A stretch of DNA of 64,000 nucleotides from Prinsepia uniflora. Lineage: Eukaryota > Streptophyta > Magnoliopsida > Rosales > Rosaceae. The position numbers and the translations under genes were made by a program. The stretch covers positions 61,206,416 to 61,270,415 of the forward strand of contig CM064871.1 of the NCBI GenBank assembly GCA_032719365.1, written 5' to 3'. Under the pieces are notes generated by a model. It was not told where the DNA came from and did no database searches. It saw nothing but the letters and a program-made list of their open reading frames with translations. The number at the start of each line of letters is the position of its first letter. Position 1 is the first letter of the stretch. Below, piece by piece: positions 21,631 through 34,655 of this stretch.

Positions 21631-24600
21631 TGTCAGAACCCATCCCAATCCCCCCGGGATTAACGCGGGAAGCGCCTGATCCCATCTGACACGGAGTGTC
21701 AGATAAGGGAAATTCCGACTTTAGCCCGCTCGGGGCTTCAGAGTACGCCAGGATCCGGAGGAGGAATGTGATGTCTCGGTCTCTGCTACAGCCTGTATCC
21801 GCTGTCAACCTGAAAGACAGTCAAAACATTTAAAAGATGTGAGTGGATAAAACAAAGAGTTTATAAAAACATTTTCATAAGAAAAGACGTTTGTACCCTT
21901 CACTAAAAAGTATGCATGCATTCGAAAACCAATTTATCAAACTAATATGGCCTTGGCCCAAAATCGTAAATGAAACCAATCATACAGGCCAGCCAAATCC
22001 ATGTGGGACTCAGCCCAAAACCAGTACATCAGATATCATATAACATATACATATACATATGAATCACATAACCAATCCTGTCACGGTTTCTAAAGCTACG
22101 CGCGTACTACCTGGGGTCTCAAAGCCCAAGTCTCCCCAAGGTCCACCCAGGTCATTGTCCGTAGATCAATGACCCTCCCTGGGGGTTATAATCCATAAGC
22201 CTTCCTGAGAGTAAGGTACCCAACAGGGGCGACTCCACTCAGTTAGTGCTCCGTGACTACTCCGGAGTTCATCTAGGCCAACAACCCTCCCCAAAGGAGA
22301 CATTCCGAATAAGGAAGGTATATGAATATATATATATATGTATATATATAAAACATTCTTAAAACCTTTCAAGGGATTCATGACAGGACCCATCCCCGAA
22401 GGACATAGATAATCGTGCTCGGTCCTGCCACCGTCTAACAAGTCAACTCAAGTTCCGAAATTACCCTCAGTACTTGCCAAACAAGGGATAACCGTACCTG
22501 TGCCCACTCATGCCTCCACCTCCCAATCAACCTCGATCATCGCGCCATGACCTGGAGAGTCAATAAAACAGAAAAGGAGTGAGTGGACAAAACAAAGTTT
22601 TAGAAATACATTTATCAAAATACATTCCTACCTTTCAGTTTCACAAACATGCATGCATATCGTAAATCATGAGTAAAATAAATCTGAGCACAAAAATTTA
22701 TAAATCACAATTCTCAATAAAACCACGGGACTCATTTAGAAATCCAGTCTTATATCCAATCTCATATAGTCACGTTATCCCTACAACACGTGCAAATCAA
22801 TAGGCTCAAGGACCGCTCAAAATCCGAGCATCCGCCTCTGTGAACACATCACCAGCCGGCAATCCAGATCGTCGTGAACACATCACCGACCGATCTCCAT
22901 ATAATCCAGCACATCTGGTCTGAGTTGATCCTCCCTCGATTGCACGACAACAGACCGTGCTACGTGACCTCTTTGGGGTACACACATCTATCCTGGAGGT
23001 GAGCGTTATCTCCAGGATCCATTCCGGGGAAACACATTCCCAACCAGAAGTCCTAATATCCACAATCCAGGGTGCACTCCAGGGGAAACATATTCCACCC
23101 CGAAACATATTCCACAACATATCATCATCATGAAAACTAGCGAAAAACAGTTGCATTTGAAATCAAAACCATTTTCAACACAGGGTCTCAGCCCAAAACA
23201 TAATTTCCTCAAAATCCATGAAACATGAGTCCCGATTATTTCTTAAATCCGAAAACCATCAATATCATCAGGTAATTACATGGAAATACCAATCCAATCA
23301 AAATCACATTTCCATTGGGTCTCACGCCCAAAATATCACTTTCACGCAAATCCGCGTAACTGCAACCTCAGTTACCATTTTAACATAAATCCACAAAATA
23401 TATCCAGAAAGCATTACAAATCCATCAAATCATTTTTCGACTCATAATTCGAGTCAAAACCAATCTCATATCTCGGGCCTTCGCCCAAAACAACAGTATC
23501 ATGGTTTTCTCGAAAATCGTGCCCAAAATCATATAAAATAATATAATATTCCCAAAATTCAGAAATCATCATATCAAAAAATCAATCATGTCAATTCATT
23601 TCAATTCATATCATAAAGCATTTAAAACATATATGAATGCATTTAGGGTAGAAAACAAAAGTCCACTCACGAACCGTCCATATCGCTCGCTTTCCGAGCT
23701 GCACATTTTTCCGTAAATTCCAGAAGTCACCATTCTTGTCCAAAATCATTATCGAGGGTCACTAACATCCCAATATACCTCATATAATTTTCCCCCATTT
23801 TTTCGGGATTTAAATATGTATTTTAAACGTAACATAAACCTTCGAACCCACGAAACAATATCGAAATGGTGTCCGATTGACTCGAAACTAATTCCAAAAT
23901 GTTCGTTACATTAAATAGGAAAAAAGTCATGTTGAACTCACCTCAAGATTCCTGCTCACGCGCCGCCGCAAGCGGCTGCGCGTGAAGTTCACGCGTCGTG
24001 TACAGTACCCTGCTACAGTCATCTCTTTCACTCGAATTCCTGCAAACGGGTTGTTCAACCCGCGACACGACCCGGGTAATTCTCAGTCAATTCAGCTTTG
24101 TTTTCGACAATTCAAACATTAATATGCATCGAACTAAGCTTAATTTAGGATTTGCATCGTTAATTTCATGAAATTGGGCCCCAAATCACTCGACTCGAAG
24201 TGAATACCCGATGGGTTCTCAATCGGGTTTCACCCAATTTCAAGCTATTTCCCTCAATTAATCACACAAAAAGTATCATATCTTCATTATAATCGAGAGT
24301 TGAAGTTCAATTTGAGTCCATCTTACCCATAAGTATTCGAACTCAACCATGGGATTTCATAACAGTCGCCAGGTGTGTTCTTGTCCATTTTTGTATCAAT
24401 CCTCTTCAAATTTGAGATGATCACACTCCAATCAAGCTTAGAAGACTCAATTGATGTTCAGTTTCCTTCCTTACCGCCCAAAACTCCAATTCCGAATTTT
24501 GGAAAAACATGAACAACAAGCTGTTTTGAGTGTGGGTCTAGCTGGGTTTTCAAGTCTCCTCATCCTTCAATTTTGGTGTTCTAATTCTCACAATTACACA

Positions 24601-27110
24601 AGTTTCCTCATAGGATGGTGGCTGATTACAATTGAATCGAAGGATCAAGGTTTTGGGTCCTCTGTTTTTCCTTCAAACCACACACACGGTTTGGTTAATT
24701 CAAACACATATATTCTATATTCAAATATCAAATGGAATCCACACCGCCCAATCTTCAATGCCACTAATCCACATCTGATTGTGACAGATGTTACTCCCTA
24801 ATTCAGATGAGTCACAATTATACTGAGTCATCACAAAGCCCAATCAAATTACCATTTTACCCCTCTTTGACAAATTACTAAATTGCCCTTCACTTTCTCA
24901 AGCCCATAACTTTTTCAATCGAACCCAGATTGACGCATGTCGTCCGTCTACGGATTCAGCGTCTCGAGACCTACCCAACGGTACATACGGAAAGTCCAAA
25001 CACCGTCCCGATCAAAAAGTCAACAAATGGCCTCTTTTTAATTAATTTACCAAATTACCCTTAAACTTCCGAACATCATAACTTCCTCCTCGAATGTCGG
25101 AATCGAGCGTGCCACCTGTCTATGAACTCGTGACGTTCCGAACTACGTCACAGTCATCGATCAAAGTCTGTTTAACCGCTCGAACCAAAAGTCAACCGTT
25201 CGCCCAATTCTATGGGCAAAATCGTCATTTCCTTCAACTTTTTCCAAATTTTCCTTTTTCGAATTTTCGAGTCTTTACAATTCATGCCCGGTTCACATAA
25301 ACCGTCATGAAACCAAAAATCCATTTAGGGTCCTCGACCCGAAATCGTAAACGTAAAGTAACTGGGCCTCAAGCCTGAACTCATGTCTCAACTGGGCATC
25401 GAGCTCGATATCTCAGGGTCAGTCACGATTTCAATCGTAGTGATGCGTGCAACCATCCGTCCAGGACTACCTTCAATCCTGGTATGTCGTCGTTAACGAT
25501 TCAACTGATGCGACCACCACTAGATCATGGTACACTCATCACGGATCGGTATCTTGAACCGTCAGCACTTCGAAGTCGCGCCTCCAGTGGCTGCTCGACA
25601 AGGAGTCGTGCATAGTGACCTCTCCGGAAGGAACACATCCCAGTCCAGAGGCGTGCGTCGTATCGTTCGTCGTCGTACACATAGCACTCGCCGCGACCAC
25701 GACTCAAACCCGTAGGTCATCAATAGGGCTACATGCCCGAGACAAAACCAAATGGGTATCATGTCTTAGTTTATCCTTTTTAAATCTGCAACCATTTCAT
25801 TTAAACCATCGTAGAAATACAAACCCGTATAGGCACCATATAAGGTTGAAACCTCAAAATACGTGCCAATACGCAACCACACACAAATGAACTCATGCCA
25901 TCACAAAACAAGTATTAAATCACATAGAAAACATTTATGCATGCATCAATTTAGAAAACAAGGTCCACTCACAGATCGTCCGAGCTGCCGCCTAGATACA
26001 CGTGCCATTCGGTTCTCTCGGGCCAATCAACGTCACCGGGACTCCCAAACCTATCCAAATCACTTTAGAGGGTTACTAACTACCTTATTAACCTCTCACT
26101 AAAGCCCCATAATTTTCTCGAATTTTTAACTATTTTTAAACTCGATCCTAAACCTTCGGACGTCCTGAACAATATCGAGATGGTGTCCGATCGACACTAA
26201 ACCAATCCTAAAATGTTCGTTATATCGAATAGAGTATTTCACATGTTGAAGTCATCTCCAAAATAACCCCCACGTGAAGCCCACGCGCAGCCCAAAGGGG
26301 CTGTGCGTGAAGCCCACGCACCTGCTATAGTGTCATCCCTTACCTCGCGACAGACAGGGTTCAGACCGGTTTAAACCGGTTTGGTCCAACCAAACCGGCG
26401 GTCACAATTCAGCCTTATTTCTCACTTTTTTTCAATCCATTTCTTCCCATTTTTATTCCTAAATTTTCCTAACAATAAACCTAATCAATCCAGCCGTTAA
26501 AAATAGGAAAAATCGGCCGAAATCGTACCTTGAAGATCCATGGCTGAACCGGCCACCTTTAATCGATCGCCGTCGTGGCCTCCGACCTTCCTAGCCATCG
26601 AAATCCATCCAAAGTTTCCCCTTAGATCACCAGGAAGTTATTCCCATTAATATAATCGACTAAAAACGCCCTAAACACAAATTTGAAAATTCAAAAATAG
26701 CCCACTCACAGTCTCGGGTTTTCCTCCGCCGTGTCCACCACCGTGGCCTGTCGTCCCTCACCGTGCCATCCTAGTCTCTCTCAGTCCCTCAATTGAGCAC
26801 AAAAATGATTATGGTGGTGAGTTGTGGGTGTTTTTTTGTTCAAAGGAAATGAAGAATGAAGGGGGAAGGGTGTTCGGGTTGTGAGAGGAAACAGAGAAGG
26901 ATGATTGATGATCAGGTGAGAGAGGGATGAGATGGATGGTGAGGATGAAGGGGAAGGGTGAAGATGAAGGGCCAGGATTAAGAGATAAGATGAGTGAGAA
27001 TTATAAAATAATTTAAATAATATTATTTTAATCCAAATCTCACCAATCAATGTTGAGATCCACAATTTGGGGTTAATGACCAATGGGATGAGTGACCAAT
27101 GGGATTCCCA
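21631..27110 (-). mobile_element. Truncated Tekay-type LTR, split by a nested solo LTR
   Basis: It starts TGTCAGAACCC at 21631 and runs to 22380, then resumes at 25285 after the nested LTR, with one duplication copy kept. Landmarks are GTGAGTGGAT (about 21839), a GC-rich block with CACGCGC (about 26280) and GTCCACTCACAG (about 25970). It fades near 27110, next to a degenerate version of the family palindrome, and lacks the outer U3. No second LTR or internal region was found. Confidence 0.7.
22381..25279 (-). mobile_element. Solo Tekay-type LTR (2899 bp), duplication ATTCA
   Basis: On the minus strand it starts TGTAAAGACTCG and ends GGGTCCTGTCA. The perfect duplication ATTCA lies at 22376-22380 and 25280-25284 and joins the two halves of the outer LTR exactly. 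Landmarks are GTGAGTGGACAAAAC (about 22580), GTCCACTCACG (about 23661) and the U3 block near 25105. No primer site or internal sequence adjoins. Confidence 0.9.
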
Positions 27111-27469
27111 TTAATATATAAATGAATATATATATTCTTTTGTTCAGTTTCGATCTTTTGTAGATTCTGAGAGCTATGGATGTCTGATTGCAATGATTCA
27201 AGCGGCAGTGATCTCTACTCTTCGAGACGATCATTTCAAGATGTGTAATGACATACTTCTGCTGCAGTCTTGAAGACCTCCTTTGTGGAGTACCATCTGG
27301 TTGTGTGTCTGAGACTTGTTAGATTTTTCGACATTAAGAAATGGCGGACTTGACATCAAGACGTTCATCCAGTTGACATGCTTGTAGTGCTTTGTGGATG
27401 GAATAACTTAGTGTATCGACACACTTGTCATCTTCAAGTGCGGGCGGAGCTAACATCACGGCCTTCAAC
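27111..27469. other. Unrecognised sequence
   Basis: No gene or known repeat is recognised. It leads directly into the minisatellite at about 27470, so it is probably part of the older host unit that the Tekay and Athila-like elements later entered. Confidence 0.3.
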
Positions 27470-27573
27470 CGGGGAGGTGTAGTAGAATGCAACGCGAGGT
27501 GCAACAGAGTGCAAGGCGAAGTGCAGTTGTGTGCAAGGGAAGGTGCAGCAGAGTGCAAGACGAGGTGTAGTAG
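27470..27573 (+). repeat. 22-bp minisatellite, left part
   Basis: Diverged tandem copies of a unit close to GAGTGCAAGGCGAGGTGCAG are seen here. The same repeat resumes at 37403 beyond the Tekay element, so the element inserted into it. Confidence 0.75.
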
Positions 27574-30177
27574 TGTAACAACTCGTACCTTTAGGAAGGG
27601 TATAAATGTAATTCTGTAAAATTTTGTATAAAAGGACGATTTTGCCCTTGTGAATAGTGTGTCAAAAGTTGACTTTTTGATTTACAGGTTGGATGAGTGT
27701 TGACCATTGACCTTGACGTAGTTTAGGACTTCACGAGTCCGTAGACAGGTGGCATGCCCGGTTTGGACAATCGGAGAAAAAGTTATGACATTCGGAAGTT
27801 TGAGGGCGTTACCGTAATTTTGATTAATTAGAGGAAAATGTTGAATTTTTAGAGGACTTGTGATTTTCACGTAGACCGAGGACCGTTGGATAGGTCTCGA
27901 CGTCCTGAGTACAACGACAGGCAGCACGCTGTCATCGGACGTCGGACGAAATAGTTATGGGTCTGGAAAGTTTGAGGGCAAAATGGTAATTTGTACACCT
28001 AGGGGCATTTTGGACTTTTCTCCTTAGGGCCAATCAGATAAGACCAGTTGGATTAGTGGGATTGGATATTTATGTTGCTGTCCATAGGATGATGGACACG
28101 TGGGAGAGGCCTAGAGGTTTCTAGGAAAATTTGTGTTTGCACGGCTACAAAACGTTCAAGTTTAAACAGTGTATTTTGGGCATTTTACACAGAAAACAGG
28201 GAGAGGAATTGTGAGAGTTCTTGATCATTTCAGTGAGTGTGTGAGGTTTTTATGCTTTGTGAGAGTGACAAAGAGAATAGAGGAAGTTGGTGACTGAGTT
28301 TTGGGAGTGAGATCGTGCAAGAAACACGGCAGTGGTGAGGCTGAGTTTTCAGGGAAACAAAGAGGGCAGTGGAACTAGGTGGTGGTTGTGCCATGTCCTG
28401 GTTCAATCCAAGTTGAGGAGGAGTTAGGACGACCGCAGGGGACTCAGTGAGCACCGTGGCACACGGTGGTGCAGACGGCGGAGAAAGAATTGCAGGTGAG
28501 ACCCCATTTCCCTGTTTTTCCCGTTTGATTGTTTTCAAAAGTCGTGGACTTTGGGCTAGAGTCGAGGGTTTTGGAGGTTAGGGTGAGACTCCTGAAGGTC
28601 CCAGGAGTTTTCTGAGGTTGGTGCCGTTACGGGGGATGACCTGGGTGGCCGGAGGCCAAAACAGGGCAAACGGGCAGTTTGTTTCAGGGATGAAGACGAT
28701 GGGTTTTAGGCTTCGATTTCCAAGTTTTAGGATTGGGTTTGGTTGCAGGGAACTGGATGAAGCTTCTGGGATTGGATTGGACGGAAATGGTGAAAGAATA
28801 GAGGAGAACCGGTCACGCCGGTTCAACACAGTTGAACCGGTTGACTCGAGGTAGACGATGCACTGTAGCAGGCGCGTGAGACCCACGCGCAGTCACTTTG
28901 GGCGGCTCATGGGGGCTCGTGAGGAGGATTCTGAAAAAACTTCCAACATGGTTTTTGTTCTAAATGTTCTAAGGAATCCATTGGTGTAATTTTCGGGTTA
29001 ATCGGACGATGTTACGGGATAGTTCGAGGATTCTGATGGTTTAGGGGTTAAGTTTAAATTATGTATAAATTCCCGAAAATTTGGGGAAATTAGGGTTAGC
29101 ATATTTGACGTATTTGTGACCCTATTTGGTGCTTATTGATAGGACAGGAGACGCCTGAGACGGTTGAAGAGCGCGCAGAGCACGATTGATACTTTCGGAT
29201 TCGTGAGTGGACTCTTTCTTTTTCTTACGAGCATGCCTAGCTGTTTTTATTTATGTTTTATGATTTTAACTATGTTTTATGCTTGTTGATGATGAGTATA
29301 TGTGATTGATATGTTTGCACGTTTTTCGAGACTTTTCGGATTTTCGCACGTTTTTCGAGAAAAAACTGGATTTCTGATTTGATGTTAAGCTTCCATGTTT
29401 TCAATCTATAATTGTTTTCTGATGGTTATAAGTGGATTATGAAATATGATTTTGGTAATCAAGGTTTTGGTTTTGAAATCGGATTTCGAGAAACGAAATT
29501 TGGTTTTAAAGTCGAAAAAGTGGAATTCCGGATTTGGGTTCGGAATGACGGTTCTGAATGCCGGAAGGGCATCAGACCAGTGATTTCGGATTCGGGTTTG
29601 GATAAGGATTTAGAATTGATGTTAGAATTGGTTTTGGATTGGATTTTCTGGATCTGGATATTGGGTTTACAGGCCCGGATCAGATTTGACGGGGGACGGG
29701 CCCGGATTGAGTTTAAAGACTCGGGAGTTTAAAGACTCGGATATTTATGATATTACCCCCGTAGGCCTATTGAGTTTAAAGACTCAGGAGTTTAAAGACT
29801 CGGATTACATTTGAGGCCTGATTTGAGTTTAAAGACTCAGATAGACCCATCAGGTTTGATCAGACTTGGATATTAGTGGATTTGGTTTTATGATATGATC
29901 TTGTTATACTGTTTTATGTTGTGGTTTTCCTGGTACTTAGTTAGGCATGCATATTTTAAACGGAGGGAAAAATCTTATTGTTTTCCTTAAGCTGTTTTAT
30001 TCTTAACTTGCGTTTTAAACCTTTTATTTCTTTTAGTCCACTCACACTTTTGGTTTTAATTTACCCTCCAGGTCGTGGTGATAGCGCTGGGGTGAACGTT
30101 GAGGCAGGGACCGAGGCATAGAGCTTACGACGTTCTTCCGTTGCGAGATTAGCCTCGAGTCACCCGGTTCAGCGTAC
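27574..30177 (+). mobile_element. 5' LTR of the Tekay element, lacking its 3' end and primer site
   Basis: The first 1277 bases align with 34656-35932. The next 1303 bases (28851-30153) occur inverted in the 3' LTR. The expected LTR end, primer site and leader are absent: only about 30 bases separate the LTR-like text from the gag start. The text at 30154-30171 is the reverse complement of the bases ending at 28850. In-frame stretches such as 29412-29732 are LTR and not genes. Confidence 0.8.
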
Positions 30178-30185
30178 GATCGACC

Positions 30186-31868
30186 ATGCCTCCGAGATGT
30201 GAACCCCCTCCACGACCTGAAAAAGCAGAGAGTGCGTCAATTGAGTGAGCCCAACGGCTCGGGGCTACTACGTTCAGTGGTAGGGTAGACCCAGAGGAAG
30301 CCCACTGATGGATCACCCGGCTTGAGCGGATTTTCGGGGTGATGCACTGTCCTCCATGAGACCGTGTGTTGTTGGCTACTTTTCTGCTAGACAGCGTAGC
30401 GTATGAGTGGTGGTATACACTGGAGTTGTCAGGTTGGGACGCACATACCGTGACTTGGGAGACTTTCCGGGAGCGGTTCTTGGACCAGTATTATCGTCGC
30501 TCTTTTCGGGATGCCAAAGAGGCGGAGTTCCTTCAGTTGAAACAGGGGAGCATGACAGTGGTCAAGTATGAGCAGAGGTTCCAGATATTGTCCCGATTCG
30601 CTCCTGTATTTGTAGCTACCAAGGCTGAGAAGTGTCGTCGGTTTGAGTTGGGTCTTCGAGGAGAGATTAGAGCCATTGTGACAGCCGGATCCTTTTCTAC
30701 TTTCAGGGAGTTTTCAGACGCTGCTGTGCGAGTGAAGGCCAGTTTACCTATTCGGCCACAGTACTCGGGCAGTGTGCGACGCCGTGAGCATTCTTTTCCT
30801 AGAGTGTTGAGTCAGAGGACCCCGAAGAGGGGCAACTATGGTGGTACTTCATCGGCTGGTGGTGCCCGGTTTGGCAGACCAGGCAGTTTTCAGGCCTCTG
30901 GATTTCGGGGAGCTAGAGCGCAACCGACTCCTCCGGCGAGTGCGACTTCTGTTGGTTCTACTGGGAGACAGACTGGTGGACCCGGTAGAGATGTCTGCTA
31001 TTATTGTGGAGAGCCTGGCCACTTTCGGAAAGAGTTCCCGTTATTAGCCCAGGAGGGTGGAGCAGGCCGAGGTACAGCAGAACCTGGGCGAAGTACTGCA
31101 TCTGTGTCAGGGGCGGCAGGCCCTAGAGGTGGCAGTGGTGCCACAAGCAGTTCTAGAGGGCGATGTAGGTCATCAGGACCTCAGGCGCGAGTTTTCGCTA
31201 TGACCCAGCAGGAGGCCAGATCAGCACTGGGAGTGGTGACAGGTACACTCACCATACTTGGTCACACTATTTTTGCTTTGATAGATCCCGGGGCTACTCA
31301 CTCGTTTATAGCCCGGAGTTGTAGTTTGGTGAAGGAGAGGAAGGTGTCTACTTTGGATTGTGCTTTAGGGGTGAGTACACCTACTGGGGAGGTGTTGGTA
31401 GTGACTCAGGTTCTGAGGGAGTGTCCGGTGATGGTAGGTGAGGTTGAGCTAGTGGCGGACTTATTACTGCTGGATCTACGAGACTTCGATGTTATATTGG
31501 GTATGGACTGGTTAACTAGACATCATGCTTCTATCGAGTGTTTCGATAGGAGAGTTACCTTTCGGAGTCCAGGGTTACCAGAGACCACGTTTCAGGGGGA
31601 TCAACGTGCACTTCCTACAGGAGTTATTTCGGCACTTGAGGCTAGAAAGCTGTTACGGAAGGGATGCCAGGGTTACATAGCTCACGTGGTGGATACACGT
31701 GCTACGCCAGTGAGGGCGAAGGATATACCAGTGGTGCGGGAGTTTCCCGATGTCTTTCCCGAGGAGTTGCCAGGATTACCACCTCACCGAGATATCGAGT
31801 TCACGATTGATCTTCTTCCAGGTACACATCCTATTTCACAGACTCCTTATCGCATGGCACCTGCATAA
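30186..31868 (+). pseudogene. Tekay gag and aspartic protease, interrupted
   Basis: Gag forms the particle and protease matures it. The frame starts ATG at 30186 and has in-frame TGA at 30246, 30306 and 30357, then is open to TAA at 31866. The capsid-type core (ATFLLDSVAYEWW) starts at about 30369. A knuckle at 30996-31037 reads CYYCGEPGHFRKEF, with Phe in place of the final Cys. The protease site is LIDPGATHSFI at about 31278; Pro after Asp is common in plant Ty3 proteins. The region ends with the linker PDVFPEELPGLPP leading to RT. Confidence 0.9.
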
Positions 31869-33221
31869 TTGAGGGAACTAAAGGCACAGTTACAAGCGTT
31901 GGTCGATATGGGATTCATTCGACCGAGTGTGTCACCTTGGGGAGCGCATGTACTGTTTGTCAAGAAAAATGACGGAGGTTTGAGATTGTGTGTTAACTAC
32001 AGACAACTGAATAAGGTAACCATTAGGAATAAGTATCCCCTACCCCGGATTGATGACTTGTTCGACCAGTTGAAGGGAGCACAGTACTTTTCGAAGATTG
32101 ATCTTCGCTCCGGATATCATCAGCTACGGGTTAAAGAGGAGGATGTACCGAAAACAGCCTTTCGGACTAGGTACGGTCACTATGAGTTTGTTGTGATGCC
32201 TTTTGGATTGACTAATGCCCCAGCAGCTTTTATGGATCTCATGAACCGAGTGTTCCGGTCGTACTTGGATCGCTTTGTGATTGTTTTCATTGATGACATC
32301 TTGGTGTATTCGAAGAGTGCGAAGACGCACGAGAAGCATCTGAGAATAGTGCTTAAGACCCTGAGAGAGCACCAGTTGTATGCAAAATTGAGCAAGTGCC
32401 AGTTTTGGTTGACCAGTGTTGGATTTCTAGGACATGTGATTTCAGCCGAAGGCATCAGAGTGGATCCTCAGAAGGTTGAGGCGGTAGCAAATTGGGAACA
32501 GCCTAAGACGGTGACAGAGATCAGGAGTTTTCTGGGTTTAGCAGGTTATTATCGGCGCTTTATTGAGGGTTTTTCTATTCTTGCTGCTCCATTAACACGA
32601 TTGACTCGAAAGGGAGTTCGGTTTGATTGGGATGAGAACTGTAAGCAGAGTTTCTAGGAGCTTAAGAGGCGGTTGACATCTGCTCCTGTGTTGGCCCTTC
32701 CAGATGACAGTGGGGAGTTCGAGGTTTATAGTGACGCTTCTTTACAAGGTTTGGGCTGTGTGTTGATGCAGCACGGGAAAGTGATCGCTTATGCTTCCCG
32801 GCAGTTGAAACCCCATGAGATGAACTACCCTACTCATGACTTGGAGCTTGCAGCAGTAGTCCATGCACTGAAGATTTGGCGACATTACTTGTACGGTTAG
32901 AGGTGCAAGATTTTCACGGATCACAAGAGCTTAAAGTATCTGTTTACTCAGAAGGAATTGAATCTAAGACAGCGTCGATGGTTAGAGCTGCTTAAGGACT
33001 ATGATTGTACTATCGAGTATCATCCAGGAAAGGCTAATATGGTAGCCGATGCTTTGAGCAGGAAGTCAGCTAGTTCTTTGTCGCATTTGAAGACCGTCCG
33101 GTTGCCTTTGTTGGTTGAGCTCCGCAGACTTGGGGTAGAGTTGACTGTGGATGGTCAGGGAGTACTCCTAGCGAGTTTCCACGTGCGACCTATTTTGATT
33201 GATTAGGTTATTGATGCTTAG
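31869..33221 (+). pseudogene. Tekay reverse transcriptase and RNase H, interrupted
   Basis: RT copies element RNA into DNA and RNase H degrades the RNA strand. The RT frame (31869-32657) holds VNYRQLNKVTI, SKIDLRSGYHQ, VMPFGLTNAPAAF and the catalytic FIDDILVYS near 32285. RNase H follows with VYSDASLQGLG, DLELAAVV, FTDHKSLKYL and ADALSRK. In-frame TAG codons at 32655, 32898, 33204 and 33219 break it. Protein similarity continues across each stop in the same frame, so these are point changes and not missing sequence. Confidence 0.92.
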
Positions 33222-34621
33222 TTTGAGGACCCCATTTTGGGCATCATACGGATTGAGGTCGAGGCTGGAGAGAGACGGGACTTTGAGATTCGCGAGGATG
33301 GAGCCTTGGTTAAGGATGGAAGGTTGTGTGTACCTGAGGACGAAACATTGAAGAAGACGATATTGGATGAGGCTCACTGTTCAGCTTATGCGATGCATCC
33401 TGGTGGGACCAAGATGTATCGTACACTTCGAGAGCATTACTGGTGGTTAGGTATGAAACGTGAGATTGCGGAGTATGTCAGTAGATGCTTGATCTGTCAA
33501 CAGATGAAAGCTGAGCGGCAGAGACCCTATGGAGCCATGCAACCTTTGCCGATCCCCGAGTGGAAATGGGATCACGTGACGATGGATTTTGTATTCAAGC
33601 TTCCCAGGACATCGAAGGGACACGATGGCGTATGGGTGATCGTGGATAGACTTACGAAATCTGCTCATTTCTTGCCAGTACGGGAGAACTTCAGGTTGAA
33701 GCAGTTTGCACAGTTGTTTATTGATGAGATTATTCGGCTGCATGGTACTCCAGAGTCGATAGTATCTGACAGAGATCCGAGGTTTACTTCCCGGTTTTGT
33801 CAGAGCTTACAGGAAGCTTTTGGGACAAAGCTGCATTTCAGTACTGCCTTTCATCCTCAGACCGATGGACAGTCTGAGCAGACCATCTAGATTCTCGAGG
33901 ATATGATGAGAGCGTGTGTCTTACAGTTTCAAGGTACTTGGGAGTCACATTTACCTTTGATGGAGTTCGCCTACAATAACAGTTATCAGGAGAGTATTGG
34001 GATGGCTCATTATGAGGCTTTGTACGGGCGACAGTGTCGGACTCCATTGTGTTGAACCAAGGTTGGTGAAAGGAGTGACTACTTCCGAGCTGGTAGATCT
34101 TACTCAGGAAAAAGTGGCACTGATCAGAGATCGATTGAAGGCGGCACAGAACCGATAGAAGAGTTACGCCGACCGTAGGATCAGGGATTTGGAGTTTGCA
34201 GTAGGAGACTGGGTTTTGCTTGAAGTTATCTCCTTGGAAGGGAATTGTACGGTTTGGCAGGCGAGGAAAGTTGAGTCCTCGTTACATTGGACTTTATTAG
34301 ATCTTGGAGTGGATTGGTCTTGTTGCTTATCGCTTGGCTTTACCAGCAGACTTGGCAAAGGTACACAATGTCTTTCACGTATCTATGCTTCGGAAGTATA
34401 TACGGGATGATTCACATGTTTTGGAAGCACAGCCTATTGAGCTTAGGGAAGATTTGAGCTTTGAAGAACAGCCTATAGCGATTTTGGATCGGAAGGATAA
34501 AGTCTTACGAAGGAAGACGGTTCCCTTAGTTAAGGTATTGTGGAGGAATCATCAGGTGGAAGAAGGTACGTGGGAACCCGAGGCCTTAATGCGCGAACAG
34601 TACCCTTATTTGTTTCACTGA
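33222..34621 (+). pseudogene. Tekay integrase with chromodomain-like tail, interrupted
   Basis: Integrase inserts the DNA copy. The zinc-binding part is visible (HCSAYAMHPGG, then CLICQQMKA), as are the three catalytic regions TMDFVFK, VSDRDPRFTS and GQSEQTI. TAG at 33888 follows the last of these, TGA lies at 34054, and frameshifts occur between about 34060 and 34310. The final frame ends at 34621 with VKVLWRNHQVEEGTWEPE, the usual C-terminal chromodomain-like signature of chromoviruses, which reads modified chromatin. Confidence 0.9.
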
Positions 34622-34643
34622 ATTTCGGGGACAAAATTCTTTT

Positions 34644-34655
34644 TAGGGGGTAGAT
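34644..34655 (+). other. Polypurine tract of the Tekay element
   Basis: TAGGGGGTAGAT lies directly before the 3' LTR start and 22 bases after the last codon. It is the expected plus-strand primer site. Confidence 0.75.

Noticed and set aside
29412..29732. A 106-residue Phe/Gly-rich frame
   Set aside because: It is a translation of simple GATTTNGG-type LTR repeats in the Tekay 5' LTR.
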